Below, piece by piece: positions 8,257-16,826 of a DNA stretch of 35,162 bases. Within the stretch, counting starts at the first letter, position 1; the number at the start of each line of letters is the position of its first letter. The stretch comes from Syntrophaceae bacterium UBA5619 (GTDB lineage Bacteria; Desulfobacterota; Syntrophia; Syntrophales; UBA5619), in contig DIKL01000120.1 of the NCBI GenBank assembly GCA_002424545.1, positions 446 to 35,607 on the forward strand, read 5' to 3'. The position numbers were made by a program, and so were the translations under genes. The notes below the pieces were generated by a model. That model worked only from the letters and a program-made list of their open reading frames with translations, was not told where the DNA came from and ran no database searches.

Positions 8257-9815
8257 CACGGTTCCTCATCAGGGGGAGACACGGCTGCTTTCCCCGTTTG
8301 TTCCGATCGATCATGGGCCGCGATCGCATCGACCAGCTCCGGAATCGTGAACCGTTCCTGGAGGATGTCCACGGTCAGGCCCGCCTTCCTTGCCGCGGCG
8401 GCGGTCACCGGGCCGATGCAGGCGGTCCGGACCCCGGCCGGCAGGCGGAAATCCGGTCCCATGATCGCGAGAAAATGGGTCACGGTCGAAGGGCTCGTGA
8501 AGGTGATCACGTCTACCTTCCCATCGGCAAAGAGGGGCAGAAGTTCCGCGGCATCGCGGTCCGAACGGACCGTCCGGTAAGCCGTCACGACGTCCACGCT
8601 CGCGCCCAGTTCCGCCAGGCCCGCGGGGATGACGTCCCGCGCCTCCTCCGCCCGGGGAAGAAGAACCCGGCAGCCCCGGAGATCCTCGCCGGCAAAGGCG
8701 CGGACGACCCCCTCGGAGATGAACTCCTCCGGGACGAGGTCCACCCGGATCCCCAGACGCTCCACCGCGGCGGCCGTCGCCGGGCCGATCGTCGCGATCC
8801 GGATCCCCTTGAGCTCCCGGATATCCATGCCCCGCTCCCGCAGACGCCGGAAAAAGGAGGAGACGCCGTTGGCGCTGGTAAAGACGATCCAGTTGTAGGT
8901 CGCGAGCTTGTCGAATGCCTGATCGAGCCGTTCCCAGCTCTCCGGCGGGGCGATCCGGATAACCGGAAAGTGGATCACGCTCGCGCCCCGGGCCCGGAGC
9001 AGCGCCGCCAATTCCCCGGCCTGCGCCTCCGGTCGCGTGATGACCACCCCCCGGCCGAACAGGGGCCTCGTCTCGAACCAGTTCATCGTCTCCCGGAGAC
9101 CGACCACACCGCCGACGACGAGGATGGCGGGCGGGGCAAAACGGCGTTTGACGGCCTTTTGCGCGATCTCCCCGAGCGTCGCGGTCAGCGTCTCCTGATC
9201 GGGCGTTGTCCCCCGGCGGATCAGCGCGGCCGGCGTTTCCGCCGGCTTCCCGCAGCGGATCAGGTTCTCCGCGATCGCCGGGAGGTTTTTCACCCCCATC
9301 AAAAAAACGAGCGTCCCGATTCCGGCGAGCGCGGCCCAGTCAATATCGCTTTTTTCTTTCGTCGGATCCTCGTGGCCCGTCACGAAGGCGACGGTCGAGG
9401 TGTGGTTTCGATGGGTCAGCGGGATCCCCGCATAGGCCGGAACCGCAACGGCGGAGGTCACGCCGGGAATGACCTCGAACGGAATGCCCTGTTCGCGGAG
9501 CGCCTCCGCCTCCTCCCCGCCGCGCCCGAAAATGAACGGATCGCCGCCTTTAAGGCGGGCGACGACGTTCCCCCGCCTGGCCTCTTCGACGAGGCGATGG
9601 TTGATCTCCTGCTGGGAGAGGGTGTGATCGCCGCCCTGTTTGCCGGCATAAATCCGGCGGGCCTTTTCCCCGGCATGGCGGAGGATCTCCTGACCGACCA
9701 GATGGTCGTAGATGATCACATCCGCCTCTCCGATGCATGCCGCCCCGCGCAGGGTGATCAGCCCGGGATCCCCCGGCCCGGCGCCGATGATGTACACTTT
9801 GCCTTTCTCTCCCAT
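8256..9815 (-). CDS. cobA-hemD: Uroporphyrinogen III C-methyltransferase / uroporphyrinogen III synthase fusion
   Basis: This 519-residue fusion joins two consecutive activities. Residues about 1-245 are SAM-dependent uroporphyrinogen III methyltransferase ([57 protein letters not shown]), which makes precorrin-2. Residues about 255-505 are HemD ([57 protein letters not shown]), which cyclises hydroxymethylbilane to uroporphyrinogen III. Such fusions are common in anaerobic bacteria. An ATG at 9830 is possible, but the ATG at 9815 has the better Shine-Dalgarno (GAGGGA, 7 nt away) and fits the family start [15 protein letters not shown]. hemC lies immediately upstream and the TMEM175-like gene overlaps the stop. 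Confidence 0.95.
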   Translation of the reverse strand: MGEKGKVYIIGAGPGDPGLITLRGAACIGEADVIIYDHLVGQEILRHAGEKARRIYAGKQGGDHTLSQQEINHRLVEEARRGNVVARLKGGDPFIFGRGGEEAEALREQGIPFEVIPGVTSAVAVPAYAGIPLTHRNHTSTVAFVTGHEDPTKEKSDIDWAALAGIGTLVFLMGVKNLPAIAENLIRCGKPAETPAALIRRGTTPDQETLTATLGEIAQKAVKRRFAPPAILVVGGVVGLRETMNWFETRPLFGRGVVITRPEAQAGELAALLRARGASVIHFPVIRIAPPESWERLDQAFDKLATYNWIVFTSANGVSSFFRRLRERGMDIRELKGIRIATIGPATAAAVERLGIRVDLVPEEFISEGVVRAFAGEDLRGCRVLLPRAEEARDVIPAGLAELGASVDVVTAYRTVRSDRDAAELLPLFADGKVDVITFTSPSTVTHFLAIMGPDFRLPAGVRTACIGPVTAAAARKAGLTVDILQERFTIPELVDAIAAHDRSEQTGKAAVSPPDEEP

Positions 9816-9845
9816 GGATCGGTCCCTCATTGACGACCTGAAAAA

Positions 9846-10778
9846 TTACGCCGGCTTGATGTACAATTCCTCAAGCAGCTCCCGGCCGCCTTCCGCCAGG
9901 ATTCGCTCCGCCAAGCCCTCTCCGAGCGCGGCAAAGGCCTCGGCGGGCCCCTGGACCTGCCGGCGGACAACGATTCGCCCGTCGAGACTCCCGACCAGTC
10001 CCTCGACGGAAATCCCGTCGCCGTTCTTCTTGGCGAAACCGGCGATCGGGAGCTGACAACCGCCGCCCAGTCTCTTCAGGAACGCCCTCTCGGCGCCGAC
10101 TTCAACGGAGGTTTCCGGATCGTTCAGGAACTGCACCGCCTCACGGCAACGGAAGTCGTCCCGCCGGATCTCGACGCCGATCGCCCCCTGGCCGACGGCC
10201 GGGAGCATCTCTCCCACCGGGAGAAATTGTGAAATTCGGGAAACCCAGCCCATCCGCCGGAGTCCCGCCGCGGCAACGATCACGCCGTCGAGCCCCTCCG
10301 TCTCCAGTTTCCGGATCCGTGTGTCGAGATTTCCGCGCAGTGGAACGATCTCCAGATCGGGCCGCCGGTTCCGAAGCTGCACGCCCCGTCGGAGCGAGCC
10401 GGTCCCGATCCTTGCCCCGCCGGGCATCTCTTCCAGTCTTCGATCCCCGCGCGAGATCAGGACGTCCCGCGGATCCTCCCGAAACGGCATGACGGCGATT
10501 TCCAGGGGCTCCGGCAGCTCGGCCGGGAGATCCTTCATGCTGTGGACGGCCAGATCGACGTCTCCCCGGAGGAGCGCCTCTTCGATCTCCTTGATGAAGA
10601 CCCCTTTCCCGCCGATCCGCGCCAGCGGAACATCGTGCAGGATGTCCCCCTTCGTCCGGATCGTCACCAGTTCCACGGTCATCCCGGGATGGCGCTCCCG
10701 GATCCGGTCCGCGACCCACCCGGACTGAATGAGCGCGAGCGCGCTTCCCCTGGTTCCAAGCCTCAGTACCCGTGAAAT
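9846..10778 (-). CDS. hemC: Porphobilinogen deaminase (hydroxymethylbilane synthase), ATT start
   Basis: HemC polymerises four porphobilinogens to hydroxymethylbilane. The cofactor-binding Cys241 lies in RLGGGCQLPIAGFA, and HSMKDLPAELP, GTGSLRRGVQLR and PAVGQGAIGVE are family motifs. The first in-frame ATG (10682) would remove 32 residues, including the conserved RVLRLGTRGSALAL. In-frame codons upstream contain no ATG, GTG or TTG before a stop. An ATT at 10778 sits 5 nt after GGGAGGCGGAC-type Shine-Dalgarno sequence and gives 310 residues, the normal length. I therefore call an ATT start. The alternative is a one-base error in the TTTTT run near 10790, which would join an upstream ATG at 10797, but that ATG has no Shine-Dalgarno. 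Confidence 0.93.
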   Translation of the reverse strand: MSRVLRLGTRGSALALIQSGWVADRIRERHPGMTVELVTIRTKGDILHDVPLARIGGKGVFIKEIEEALLRGDVDLAVHSMKDLPAELPEPLEIAVMPFREDPRDVLISRGDRRLEEMPGGARIGTGSLRRGVQLRNRRPDLEIVPLRGNLDTRIRKLETEGLDGVIVAAAGLRRMGWVSRISQFLPVGEMLPAVGQGAIGVEIRRDDFRCREAVQFLNDPETSVEVGAERAFLKRLGGGCQLPIAGFAKKNGDGISVEGLVGSLDGRIVVRRQVQGPAEAFAALGEGLAERILAEGGRELLEELYIKPA

Positions 10779-10817
10779 GTCCGCCTCCCAAAAACATTTG
10801 GTAAAAGTCTAACTTGC

Positions 10818-10983
10818 GGGCCGTTCAAAATGCCCGGATGCGGCGTTTCCTTCAGCCTTCGCCGTTCAACGTATTTCGGGGACACGTTCCGATCCCTTCG
10901 GGCTTCCGGAACAAGCCCCCTCCCCCGACGCCTCACGGCTCAAGATATCGGGGGCCTTGAATCCGGGCGTTTTTCAACAGCCC
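10818..10983 (-). repeat. Intergenic repeat, copy B (MITE-like, terminal inverted repeats)
   Basis: About 166 bp of non-coding DNA fills the hemA/hemC spacer, starting 1 nt after the hemA stop. Its ends (10818-10839 and 10961-10983) are imperfect inverted repeats of about 22 bp that begin GGGC-GTT and end GCCCGGAT. The interior matches copy A (4526-4677) in the opposite orientation, including GGGATCGGAACGTGTCCCCG. No transposase is encoded. It looks like a small non-autonomous mobile element. Confidence 0.75.
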
Positions 10984-10984
10984 G

Positions 10985-12244
10985 CTACAACCTGAACAGT
11001 CTCCGGACCGCCGCCACATAGGGCAGCTCGTCCTTTTCGAGGCTCTCCTCCTTGAGGCCCGTAATCGGATCGTGCAGGATCTTGTTGACGACGGCATCGA
11101 CGATCCCTTCGACCCGCGCCCGTTCCTCCTCCGAAAACCCGGCAAGCCAATGGGCGGATTTCTCCAGCTCCCCGCGGACGATCCCCTCCATCTTCCCGCG
11201 CAGCGCGACGATCGTCGGCACGACGGCCAGCGCGTTGAACCATGCCTCGAACGCCGCAACCTCTTCGGCGACAATCCTCTCCGCCTTCTCCGCCTCCGCG
11301 CGCCGCGTCTCCCGGTTCGTGTCGACCACCTCTTGCAGGTTGTCGATGTTGTAAAGGAAGACATTGTCGATCTCTCCCGCCGCCGGATCGATATCCCGCG
11401 GAACGGCGATGTCGATCAGAAACAGCAGGCGGTTCCGCCGCCGCCGGAGGGCCGCGGAGACCATTTCCGGCGTGACGACATATCCCGGGGCGCCGGTCGA
11501 GGCGATCACGATATCGACCTCCGGCAGGGTCTCCGGCAACCGATCAAACGGCACGGCCGTTCCCTGGAATTCCGCGGCCATCGCCTCGGCCCTTGCGGTG
11601 GTCCGGTTCGCGATCAGGATGCGCCCCACCCCCTGCCGCAGCAGGTAGCGGGCGGCCAGCTCCGACATCTCGCCGGCCCCGATCAGCAGGATCGTCTTTC
11701 CCTGGAGCCCCCCGAAGATCTTCTTCGCCAGTTCCACGGCCGCGTAACTGACCGACACGGCGTTGCCGGCGATGCCCGTCTCCGTCCGGACCCGTTTGGC
11801 CGCCCGGAAGGCGTGATGGACAAGACGGTTCAAGAGGACGCCGGTCGTGCGATGGTCGGCCGCCCGGCGATAGGCCTCCTTCACCTGTCCCAGGATCTGC
11901 GGCTCGCCCATGACCAGCGAATCGAGACTCGCCGCCACGCGGAAGAGATGATGCACCGCATCCCGGTCCCGGTGGACATACAGACAGCGTTCCAGCTCCG
12001 CGGCATCAAGGTTCCCCTGCCGGTAAATGAATGCCTTCAGCCGCTCCACGGCCGTCTCGCCGTCCGCGACGCGCGCAAGCACCTCCACCCGGTTGCATGT
12101 GGAAAGGATGAGGCCCTCCCGGACTTCCGGTATGCCGAGGAGTTCGGCCGGTGCAGGGCCACCCTCTCCGCAGGCGAGCTGAAGCCTCTCCCGAATTTCG
12201 ACCGGGGCTGTCCAGTGGCTCATACCCAGGAGAACGAGGCGCAT
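10985..12244 (-). CDS. hemA: Glutamyl-tRNA reductase
   Basis: This NADPH-dependent enzyme reduces glutamyl-tRNA(Glu) to glutamate-1-semialdehyde, the first committed step of tetrapyrrole synthesis by the C5 route. The 419-residue protein has the nucleophilic Cys50 in LILSTCNRVEVLA, the substrate motif LVMGEPQILGQVKEAYR, the NADPH fold TILLIGAGEMSELAARYL and a C-terminal dimerisation helix region. The start at 12244 (MRLVLLGMSHWTAPVEIRER) matches the family. A TTG at 12256 is possible but less likely. It lies 4 nt after the stop of the HemX/CcsA-like gene. hemL, the next enzyme, is not in the window. Heme-dependent control of HemA by its membrane neighbour is known in Bacillus (HemX) and can only be guessed here. 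Confidence 0.97.
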   Translation of the reverse strand: MRLVLLGMSHWTAPVEIRERLQLACGEGGPAPAELLGIPEVREGLILSTCNRVEVLARVADGETAVERLKAFIYRQGNLDAAELERCLYVHRDRDAVHHLFRVAASLDSLVMGEPQILGQVKEAYRRAADHRTTGVLLNRLVHHAFRAAKRVRTETGIAGNAVSVSYAAVELAKKIFGGLQGKTILLIGAGEMSELAARYLLRQGVGRILIANRTTARAEAMAAEFQGTAVPFDRLPETLPEVDIVIASTGAPGYVVTPEMVSAALRRRRNRLLFLIDIAVPRDIDPAAGEIDNVFLYNIDNLQEVVDTNRETRRAEAEKAERIVAEEVAAFEAWFNALAVVPTIVALRGKMEGIVRGELEKSAHWLAGFSEEERARVEGIVDAVVNKILHDPITGLKEESLEKDELPYVAAVRRLFRL

Positions 12245-12248
12245 GGTC

Positions 12249-13067
12249 TCACACAAAACGGTGAAGCGTCCCGAAGAACGGCATCGCAGCCATCAGCAGG
12301 ACGAGGAGGATGACGAATGCGGCCAGCGACCAGCGGGCCGCCGTGCGCCCCCGCCACCCGATGGCCAAACGCTGGTGAAGGAGGAACGCGTAGCATGCCC
12401 ACGCCAGAAGCGTCCAGGTCTGCTTGGGGTCCCACTGCCAGTGGCTTCCCCAGACGATCCGCGCCCAGAAGGAGCCCACGAGGCCTCCGAGCGTAAGAAG
12501 CGGAACGCCCCAGAGAAGGCAGAGGTGGTTGATCCGATCCAGATCGCCGAGCGACGGGAGGAGACGGCTCAATTTCCCGGATCTCTTCCGGCGGATGAGA
12601 CCGTCCTGGATCAGGTACATCAGGCCGGCGCAGGAGGCGACGGCGAAGAGGGCTTCGCCCGCCACGGAGAGGATCACATGGACGGTGACCAGAAATCCGC
12701 GCAACATCGGCGGCGCGCTTACATTGCCTCCGAGCCCGATGGAGGCGACCACCATCAGCAGGCAGACGACGGGAGAGATGAACGCCCCCAGGACGCGCGT
12801 TTTCGTCTTCACCTGCAGCAGAAGATAGACGGCCGCCATCACCCAGGCGAAAATGGAGAGGGCGTCGTAGAGGCCGATCACCATCGGCTCTCCGGCCGGA
12901 AACCAGCGCGCAGCGAAGGATAAGGTATGAACGACCAGTGCCGCGAACAACAGTCCGGCCGCCAGGCGCGCCGGAAAAACCCGCTTCCCCCAAAGCGAAA
13001 CGCCGTAGATGCAGGCGGCGGCAAAATAGACAATCAGGGCCGTCTTGAACAGGATGATTTCCGTCAC
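12249..13067 (-). CDS. CcsA/ResC-type cytochrome c assembly (HemX-like) membrane protein
   Basis: This is a 272-residue membrane protein with about eight hydrophobic segments. It contains the heme-handling WWD-like motif in WGSHWQWDPKQTWTLLAW near residue 215, typical of CcsA/ResC and the related HemX. Such proteins carry heme across the membrane for cytochrome c maturation, or, as HemX, limit HemA levels. Its position directly upstream of hemA suits either role. The GTG at 13067 overlaps the sirC stop by 4 bases (GTGA) and lies 10 nt after GGAGG. A longer frame starts at 13130, inside sirC, and is not favoured. No CcsB partner is visible nearby. Confidence 0.85.
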   Translation of the reverse strand: MTEIILFKTALIVYFAAACIYGVSLWGKRVFPARLAAGLLFAALVVHTLSFAARWFPAGEPMVIGLYDALSIFAWVMAAVYLLLQVKTKTRVLGAFISPVVCLLMVVASIGLGGNVSAPPMLRGFLVTVHVILSVAGEALFAVASCAGLMYLIQDGLIRRKRSGKLSRLLPSLGDLDRINHLCLLWGVPLLTLGGLVGSFWARIVWGSHWQWDPKQTWTLLAWACYAFLLHQRLAIGWRGRTAARWSLAAFVILLVLLMAAMPFFGTLHRFV

Positions 13068-13714
13068 CGCGGTTTCACCTCCATCTCGACCCCCGTCAGG
13101 CCGTGGATCGTCTCTTTCACTTTGCTCCACTCTTTCCGACGGATCTGATCCAGGATGTCCGACCAGACAACGGCCGCGAAACGCTCCCGGTTCTCCGCGG
13201 AGGGGCCTCCCACGGCAATCACCCTCTCCCGGAGATCTCCCAGAATCTCAACCAAAACGGCATATTCCGGGCCGTAAACTTCTTCCAATTCCTCCCGAAG
13301 CTTCGCCGCCAGCGCGGGGCTCTTCCCCCCGGTGGAGACGGCGATCAGCAGATCGCCCCGCTCGACGACGGACGGGAGGATGAAATCGCACAGGGCGGGA
13401 TTGTCCACGATGTTGACCGGAATCCCCCGCTTCCGGGCGTCCGCGGCGATCCGCCCGTTGACGCCCTCGCTGTCCGTTGCGCCAATCACGAGAGCGGCGC
13501 CGGCGAGGAAGGAATCCTCATAACCGCCCTCAAGGTGGACGATTTTGCCCTGCCCTTTCCATGCCGTGAGAACGGATGTCAGCGTCTTCCCGACGACCTC
13601 CACGCGCGCGCCGCAGGCCAGAAGCCTCCGGACCTTGCGCTCGGCCACGTTCCCGCCGCCGACGACGACGCACCGTTTCCCGGAAATATCCAGACAGATG
13701 GGGTAATGCCTCAC
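13064..13714 (-). CDS. Precorrin-2 dehydrogenase / sirohydrochlorin ferrochelatase-like (siroheme synthase N-terminal type)
   Basis: This 216-residue protein matches the Met8p/CysG N-terminal domain. It has an NAD-binding Rossmann motif CVVVGGGNVAERKVRRLL near residues 15-32, then VIGATDSEGVNGRIAADARK, VNIVDNPALCDFILPSVVER and the GDLLIAVSTGGKSPALAAKL segment. It oxidises precorrin-2 to sirohydrochlorin with NAD+, and some members also insert iron. With the cobA-hemD fusion it supplies siroheme to AhbAB. No separate SirB/CbiK chelatase is in the window. It is the first gene of the long minus-strand heme cluster, and its promoter must lie in the 231-nt gap shared with prmA. Confidence 0.92.
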   Translation of the reverse strand: MRHYPICLDISGKRCVVVGGGNVAERKVRRLLACGARVEVVGKTLTSVLTAWKGQGKIVHLEGGYEDSFLAGAALVIGATDSEGVNGRIAADARKRGIPVNIVDNPALCDFILPSVVERGDLLIAVSTGGKSPALAAKLREELEEVYGPEYAVLVEILGDLRERVIAVGGPSAENRERFAAVVWSDILDQIRRKEWSKVKETIHGLTGVEMEVKPR

Positions 13715-13945
13715 CGTCGCTCCTTCCGTTCCCGTCTCCGGCTCACCCGGTTTCTCTCTTCAAACATCCGGCCCGCAATGCGCCCCGACGCTACCATGAC
13801 GACCCCGAAAATTCAAGCCGCTTGAAATATCCGCCTGGAAAGGTTATAAGTTACTGCAACCAGCCACCGGGATCGGGGAGATTTTGACTCCTTGCTCTTC
13901 ACACGTCACGCCTCGCAGCAATGAAGGGGAAAGGGGACGCGGAAC

Positions 13946-14905
13946 ATGTCGGAACAATTCGGGAAAACGGATGAGAAGAAGGGCGACTGGTTGAAAATCG
14001 AGTTGGTCGCCCCCATGGAAATGATCGACGCGCTGACCAACTTCATGACGGAGATCGGCGCCCAGGGAACGTTCCAGGAGTCTCTGGAACCGCAATCCCC
14101 GAACGATTTCCCGGAGGCCGTCTCCGGCGAGGTTCTGAAGGCCTTTCTCCCGTTCGACATCCGCCTGGAACAGCGTCTCGCCGCACTCCAGAAGTACATC
14201 GCCAGCCTTTCGGAGATCTTTCCGGAGTTGGAAAAACCGCTCTTCCGGACGGAGGTTGTTCGCAATACCGACTGGGGCGAGGCGTGGAAGAAGTACTTCA
14301 AACCTCTGCGGGTCAGCCGGAACATCGTCATCAAACCGACCTGGGAACGCTTTTCGCCGACCGGCCGGGACATCGTCATCGAGATCGACCCGGGCATGGC
14401 CTTCGGCACCGGCCAGCACCCCTCCACCAGGATGTGTCTGGAGGCGATCGAGGAGATCCTGCTCCGGGACCGGTCCGTCGATCAGTGGCGCGTCCTCGAC
14501 GTCGGAACGGGAACGGGCATCCTCGGCATCGCCTGCGCGAAGCTGGACGCCGAAAAGGTACTCTGCATCGACAACGACAAGAAGGCCGTGGAGATTGCCG
14601 GGGAAAACGCCCGGATCAACCAGGTGGACGACCGCGTCGAAATCCGGAGCTGCGATATCGCCACCCTGACCGAACCCTTCCACCTGATCGTCGGAAACCT
14701 GACGGCGAAAATCCTGATCAAGCTCCGGTCCCACCTGTTCCGTCTGCTCCGACCGGGCGGCTATCTGGTCATCTCGGGAATCATCGAGCAGAATAAACCG
14801 GAAATCGAGGCCCACTTCCCGGACGCTTCGTTCCCGGTCCATCGCCTCATCACCGAGAAGGAATGGCTCTGCTACGTCCTGAAAAAAGAGGTCGGCCGGC
14901 CGTGA
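13946..14905 (+). CDS. prmA: Ribosomal protein L11 methyltransferase
   Basis: PrmA trimethylates ribosomal protein L11 using SAM. The 319-residue protein has the N-terminal substrate domain (WLKIELVAPMEMIDALTNFM) and NTDWGEAWKKYFKPLRV. The Rossmann methyltransferase core follows: DPGMAFGTGQHPSTRMCLEA, VLDVGTGTGILGIACAKL near residues 183-200, and the NLTAK motif near residue 251. It diverges from the heme cluster across a 231-nt gap and is followed by rsmE with a 4-base GTGA overlap. Both products modify the translation apparatus, a common pairing. Confidence 0.95.
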   Translation: MSEQFGKTDEKKGDWLKIELVAPMEMIDALTNFMTEIGAQGTFQESLEPQSPNDFPEAVSGEVLKAFLPFDIRLEQRLAALQKYIASLSEIFPELEKPLFRTEVVRNTDWGEAWKKYFKPLRVSRNIVIKPTWERFSPTGRDIVIEIDPGMAFGTGQHPSTRMCLEAIEEILLRDRSVDQWRVLDVGTGTGILGIACAKLDAEKVLCIDNDKKAVEIAGENARINQVDDRVEIRSCDIATLTEPFHLIVGNLTAKILIKLRSHLFRLLRPGGYLVISGIIEQNKPEIEAHFPDASFPVHRLITEKEWLCYVLKKEVGRP

Positions 14906-15666
14906 CGATCCCCCGCCTCTACCTCCCGCGCGTCCTCGAAAAGGGAGACCTCTGCGCCGCGGCTGCCGATCAGGCGCGGTATCTGAAGACCGTCCTCCGG
15001 ATGAAGGCGGGCGATCCCCTCTTGATCTTCAACGGCACGGGCCGGGAGTACGAAGCCGTCATCCGGCGGCAGACGGCGGAAGGGGTGGAATTGGAAATTA
15101 CCGGAAGCCGGCTCCTGCCCGCCGCCGGGATTCATGTAACCCTCTGCCAAGCCGTTCCCAAGGCGGAAAAGATGGACGGGATCATCCGGCATGCGACGGA
15201 ATTGGGCGCGGCGCGGATCATCCCCTTTCTCGCGGAGCGGTCCGTCCCCCGCTGGCAACCGGAACAGTTTTCACACAAGCGGGAACGGTGGCGGAAGATC
15301 GCTCTCGAGGCCTCCCGGCAATGCGTCCGACCCGACGTCACCGAGATCGGGGAGATCATGACCTTCGAGCGGATGCTTTCCGCGCTTCCGGAACTCGGAC
15401 TCAAGCTGATCCCCTGGGAGGAAGAGACGATGCGGGGAATCCGGGAGGTCCTGCGCGATCCGTCCCGAAACGGGGCGAGGGAGTTCACCGTGGCGATCGG
15501 CCCGGAGGGAGGCTTCAGCGTGGAAGAAATTGAAAAAGCAAGGCGGGCGGGCTTCCTTTCGGTCAGCCTAGGGAAACGGGTACTCCGGGTGGAGACGGCA
15601 TCGCTTGCGGTCCTCGCCATCCTCCAATACGAAACGGACAGCCGGGAAACGGGGGAAACCCGATGA
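14902..15666 (+). CDS. rsmE: 16S rRNA (uracil1498-N3)-methyltransferase
   Basis: RsmE methylates N3 of U1498 in 16S rRNA and belongs to the SPOUT knot superfamily. The 254-residue protein has the N-terminal PUA-like part (DQARYLKTVLRMKAGDPLLI, FNGTGREYEAVI), then QAVPKAEKMDGIIRHATELG, IIPFLAERSVPR, EASRQCVRPDV and the SAM-binding knot IGPEGGFSVEEIEKAR with LGKRVLRVETASLAVLAIL. I chose the GTG at 14902, which overlaps the prmA stop, over an upstream in-frame start inside prmA, because MTIPRLYLPRVLEKGDL is a typical start. The RDD gene overlaps its stop (ATGA). Confidence 0.95.
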   Translation: MTIPRLYLPRVLEKGDLCAAAADQARYLKTVLRMKAGDPLLIFNGTGREYEAVIRRQTAEGVELEITGSRLLPAAGIHVTLCQAVPKAEKMDGIIRHATELGAARIIPFLAERSVPRWQPEQFSHKRERWRKIALEASRQCVRPDVTEIGEIMTFERMLSALPELGLKLIPWEEETMRGIREVLRDPSRNGAREFTVAIGPEGGFSVEEIEKARRAGFLSVSLGKRVLRVETASLAVLAILQYETDSRETGETR

Positions 15667-16301
15667 CGGACAGACGATACGGCGGTTTCTGGAGAAGATC
15701 GATCGCTTATCTCATCGACGAGGCCATTCTCTACTTCATCTCGCTGATCCTGTTTCTGATCGGTCTGCTCGCCCTCGGCTTGAAAGAAGATATGATCGCC
15801 AACGTTCTGACCTCCCCCGACGATCTAACCCGGGGAATGGGCATCCCCGGTCTCCTCTACATTGCCGCCTCGCTGCTCGCCGGCATGACCTACTTCACAT
15901 GGTTTCACGGAATCGCCGGACGGACTCCGGGAAAGATGCTCCTCGGCCTCCGCGTCATCCAGGCATCGGGAAAACCGATGACGCCCGGCGTCGCATTCCT
16001 GCGATGGGTAGGCTACCTGATTTCGGGTCTCCTGTTCTGCCTAGGTTTTCTCTGGGTCGCCATTGACCGCAGAAAACAGGGTTGGCACGACAAGATCGCG
16101 GCGACCGTCGTGATCCGCGACAAAGGCCATTCCGATCAGGACGGTGAAAGAAGTTTCACCGGAAGCGCCGGAGTCAACGCGGCACCGCCGACGGCAGTCC
16201 CCGGGACGCTCCCATTCGCTGGAGCGCTGGAAACTCCGGTTCCGCCCCCCGAAACCAGGCCGGAAAACCCGGAAGCAGCGGCCTCTTCACCCCGTCCGTG
16301 A
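15663..16301 (+). CDS. RDD-family membrane protein
   Basis: This 212-residue membrane protein carries the RDD signature: GGFWRRSIAYLIDEAILYFI at the start, GRTPGKMLLGLRVIQASGKP in the middle, and RRKQGWHDKIAATVVI at the end of the domain. There are about three to four hydrophobic segments. After residue 155 comes a soluble, Pro/Ala-rich tail (PPTAVPGTLPFAGAL, PVPPPETRPENPEAAASS) that is probably disordered. RDD proteins have been linked to ion transport and membrane functions, but the family role is poorly defined. It is translationally coupled to rsmE and is the last protein gene before tRNA-Phe. Confidence 0.85.
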   Translation: MTDRRYGGFWRRSIAYLIDEAILYFISLILFLIGLLALGLKEDMIANVLTSPDDLTRGMGIPGLLYIAASLLAGMTYFTWFHGIAGRTPGKMLLGLRVIQASGKPMTPGVAFLRWVGYLISGLLFCLGFLWVAIDRRKQGWHDKIAATVVIRDKGHSDQDGERSFTGSAGVNAAPPTAVPGTLPFAGALETPVPPPETRPENPEAAASSPRP

Positions 16302-16329
16302 TGCGACCCGTTGTTGCCAGAAAAAGGTC

Positions 16330-16356
16330 TTGACAAACGGGGACATATTTTATAGA
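16330..16356 (+). promoter_or_regulatory. Candidate sigma-70 promoter for tRNA-Phe
   Basis: A perfect -35 TTGACA (16330-16335) is followed after 15 nt by TATAGA (16351-16356). Transcription would start near 16363, about 28 nt before the tRNA. The spacer is shorter than the ideal 17. Confidence 0.5.
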
Positions 16357-16390
16357 GGGATCATCCGTTTCAGAGGCTGTACAGCAATAG

Positions 16391-16466
<76 letters not shown>

Positions 16467-16473
16467 TAAAATC

Positions 16474-16508
16474 AAAGGGTTAGAGAGTTCTTCTCTAACC
16501 CTTTTTTC
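16474..16508 (+). terminator. Rho-independent terminator after tRNA-Phe
   Basis: A perfect 13-bp stem, AAAGGGTTAGAGA (16474-16486) with TCTCTAACCCTTT (16492-16504), encloses a 5-nt loop and runs into a T tract ending near 16507. Confidence 0.9.
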
Positions 16509-16826
16509 TTTCATTGCCACCCTATTGCCACCCCAAAAGAACACTTTTCGCGATCTCGGGTGACGCTCGCCATGTCCCTAATCACTTCTTGAGCTCATCT
16601 ACAAAGCGAGAGATTGGAGGTCGGACCGGGTCAATGATCGCGGGTTGAACCGAGCAGATTTTTGAGCTTGCCATTCAGGGATGGTGCTGTGGCCGCTACC
16701 CTTCTGAATGAGTGTATCAGACGATTTTTCATGGCCATCTTTCCTCAGCGCCCTAAAGTGCCCTTTGCTGTCAGTGTTCCCAATAGCGCCGTCATTTCAG
16801 GAACAAGCGAAGACCCGGGTACTTTG
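16509..16826. other. Intergenic region, no gene seen
   Basis: This stretch follows the tRNA-Phe terminator and ends at the stop of the metallophosphoesterase gene. A short tandem-like ATTGCCACCC/ATTGCCACCCC occurs at about 16514-16537. I see no convincing gene. It lies at the point where base composition changes from GC-rich to mixed. Confidence 0.6.

Noticed and set aside
10141..10797. A 218-residue minus-strand ORF beginning at an ATG near the hemC start
   Set aside because: It is in another frame than hemC, has low-complexity Arg/Gly-rich sequence and no Shine-Dalgarno sequence.
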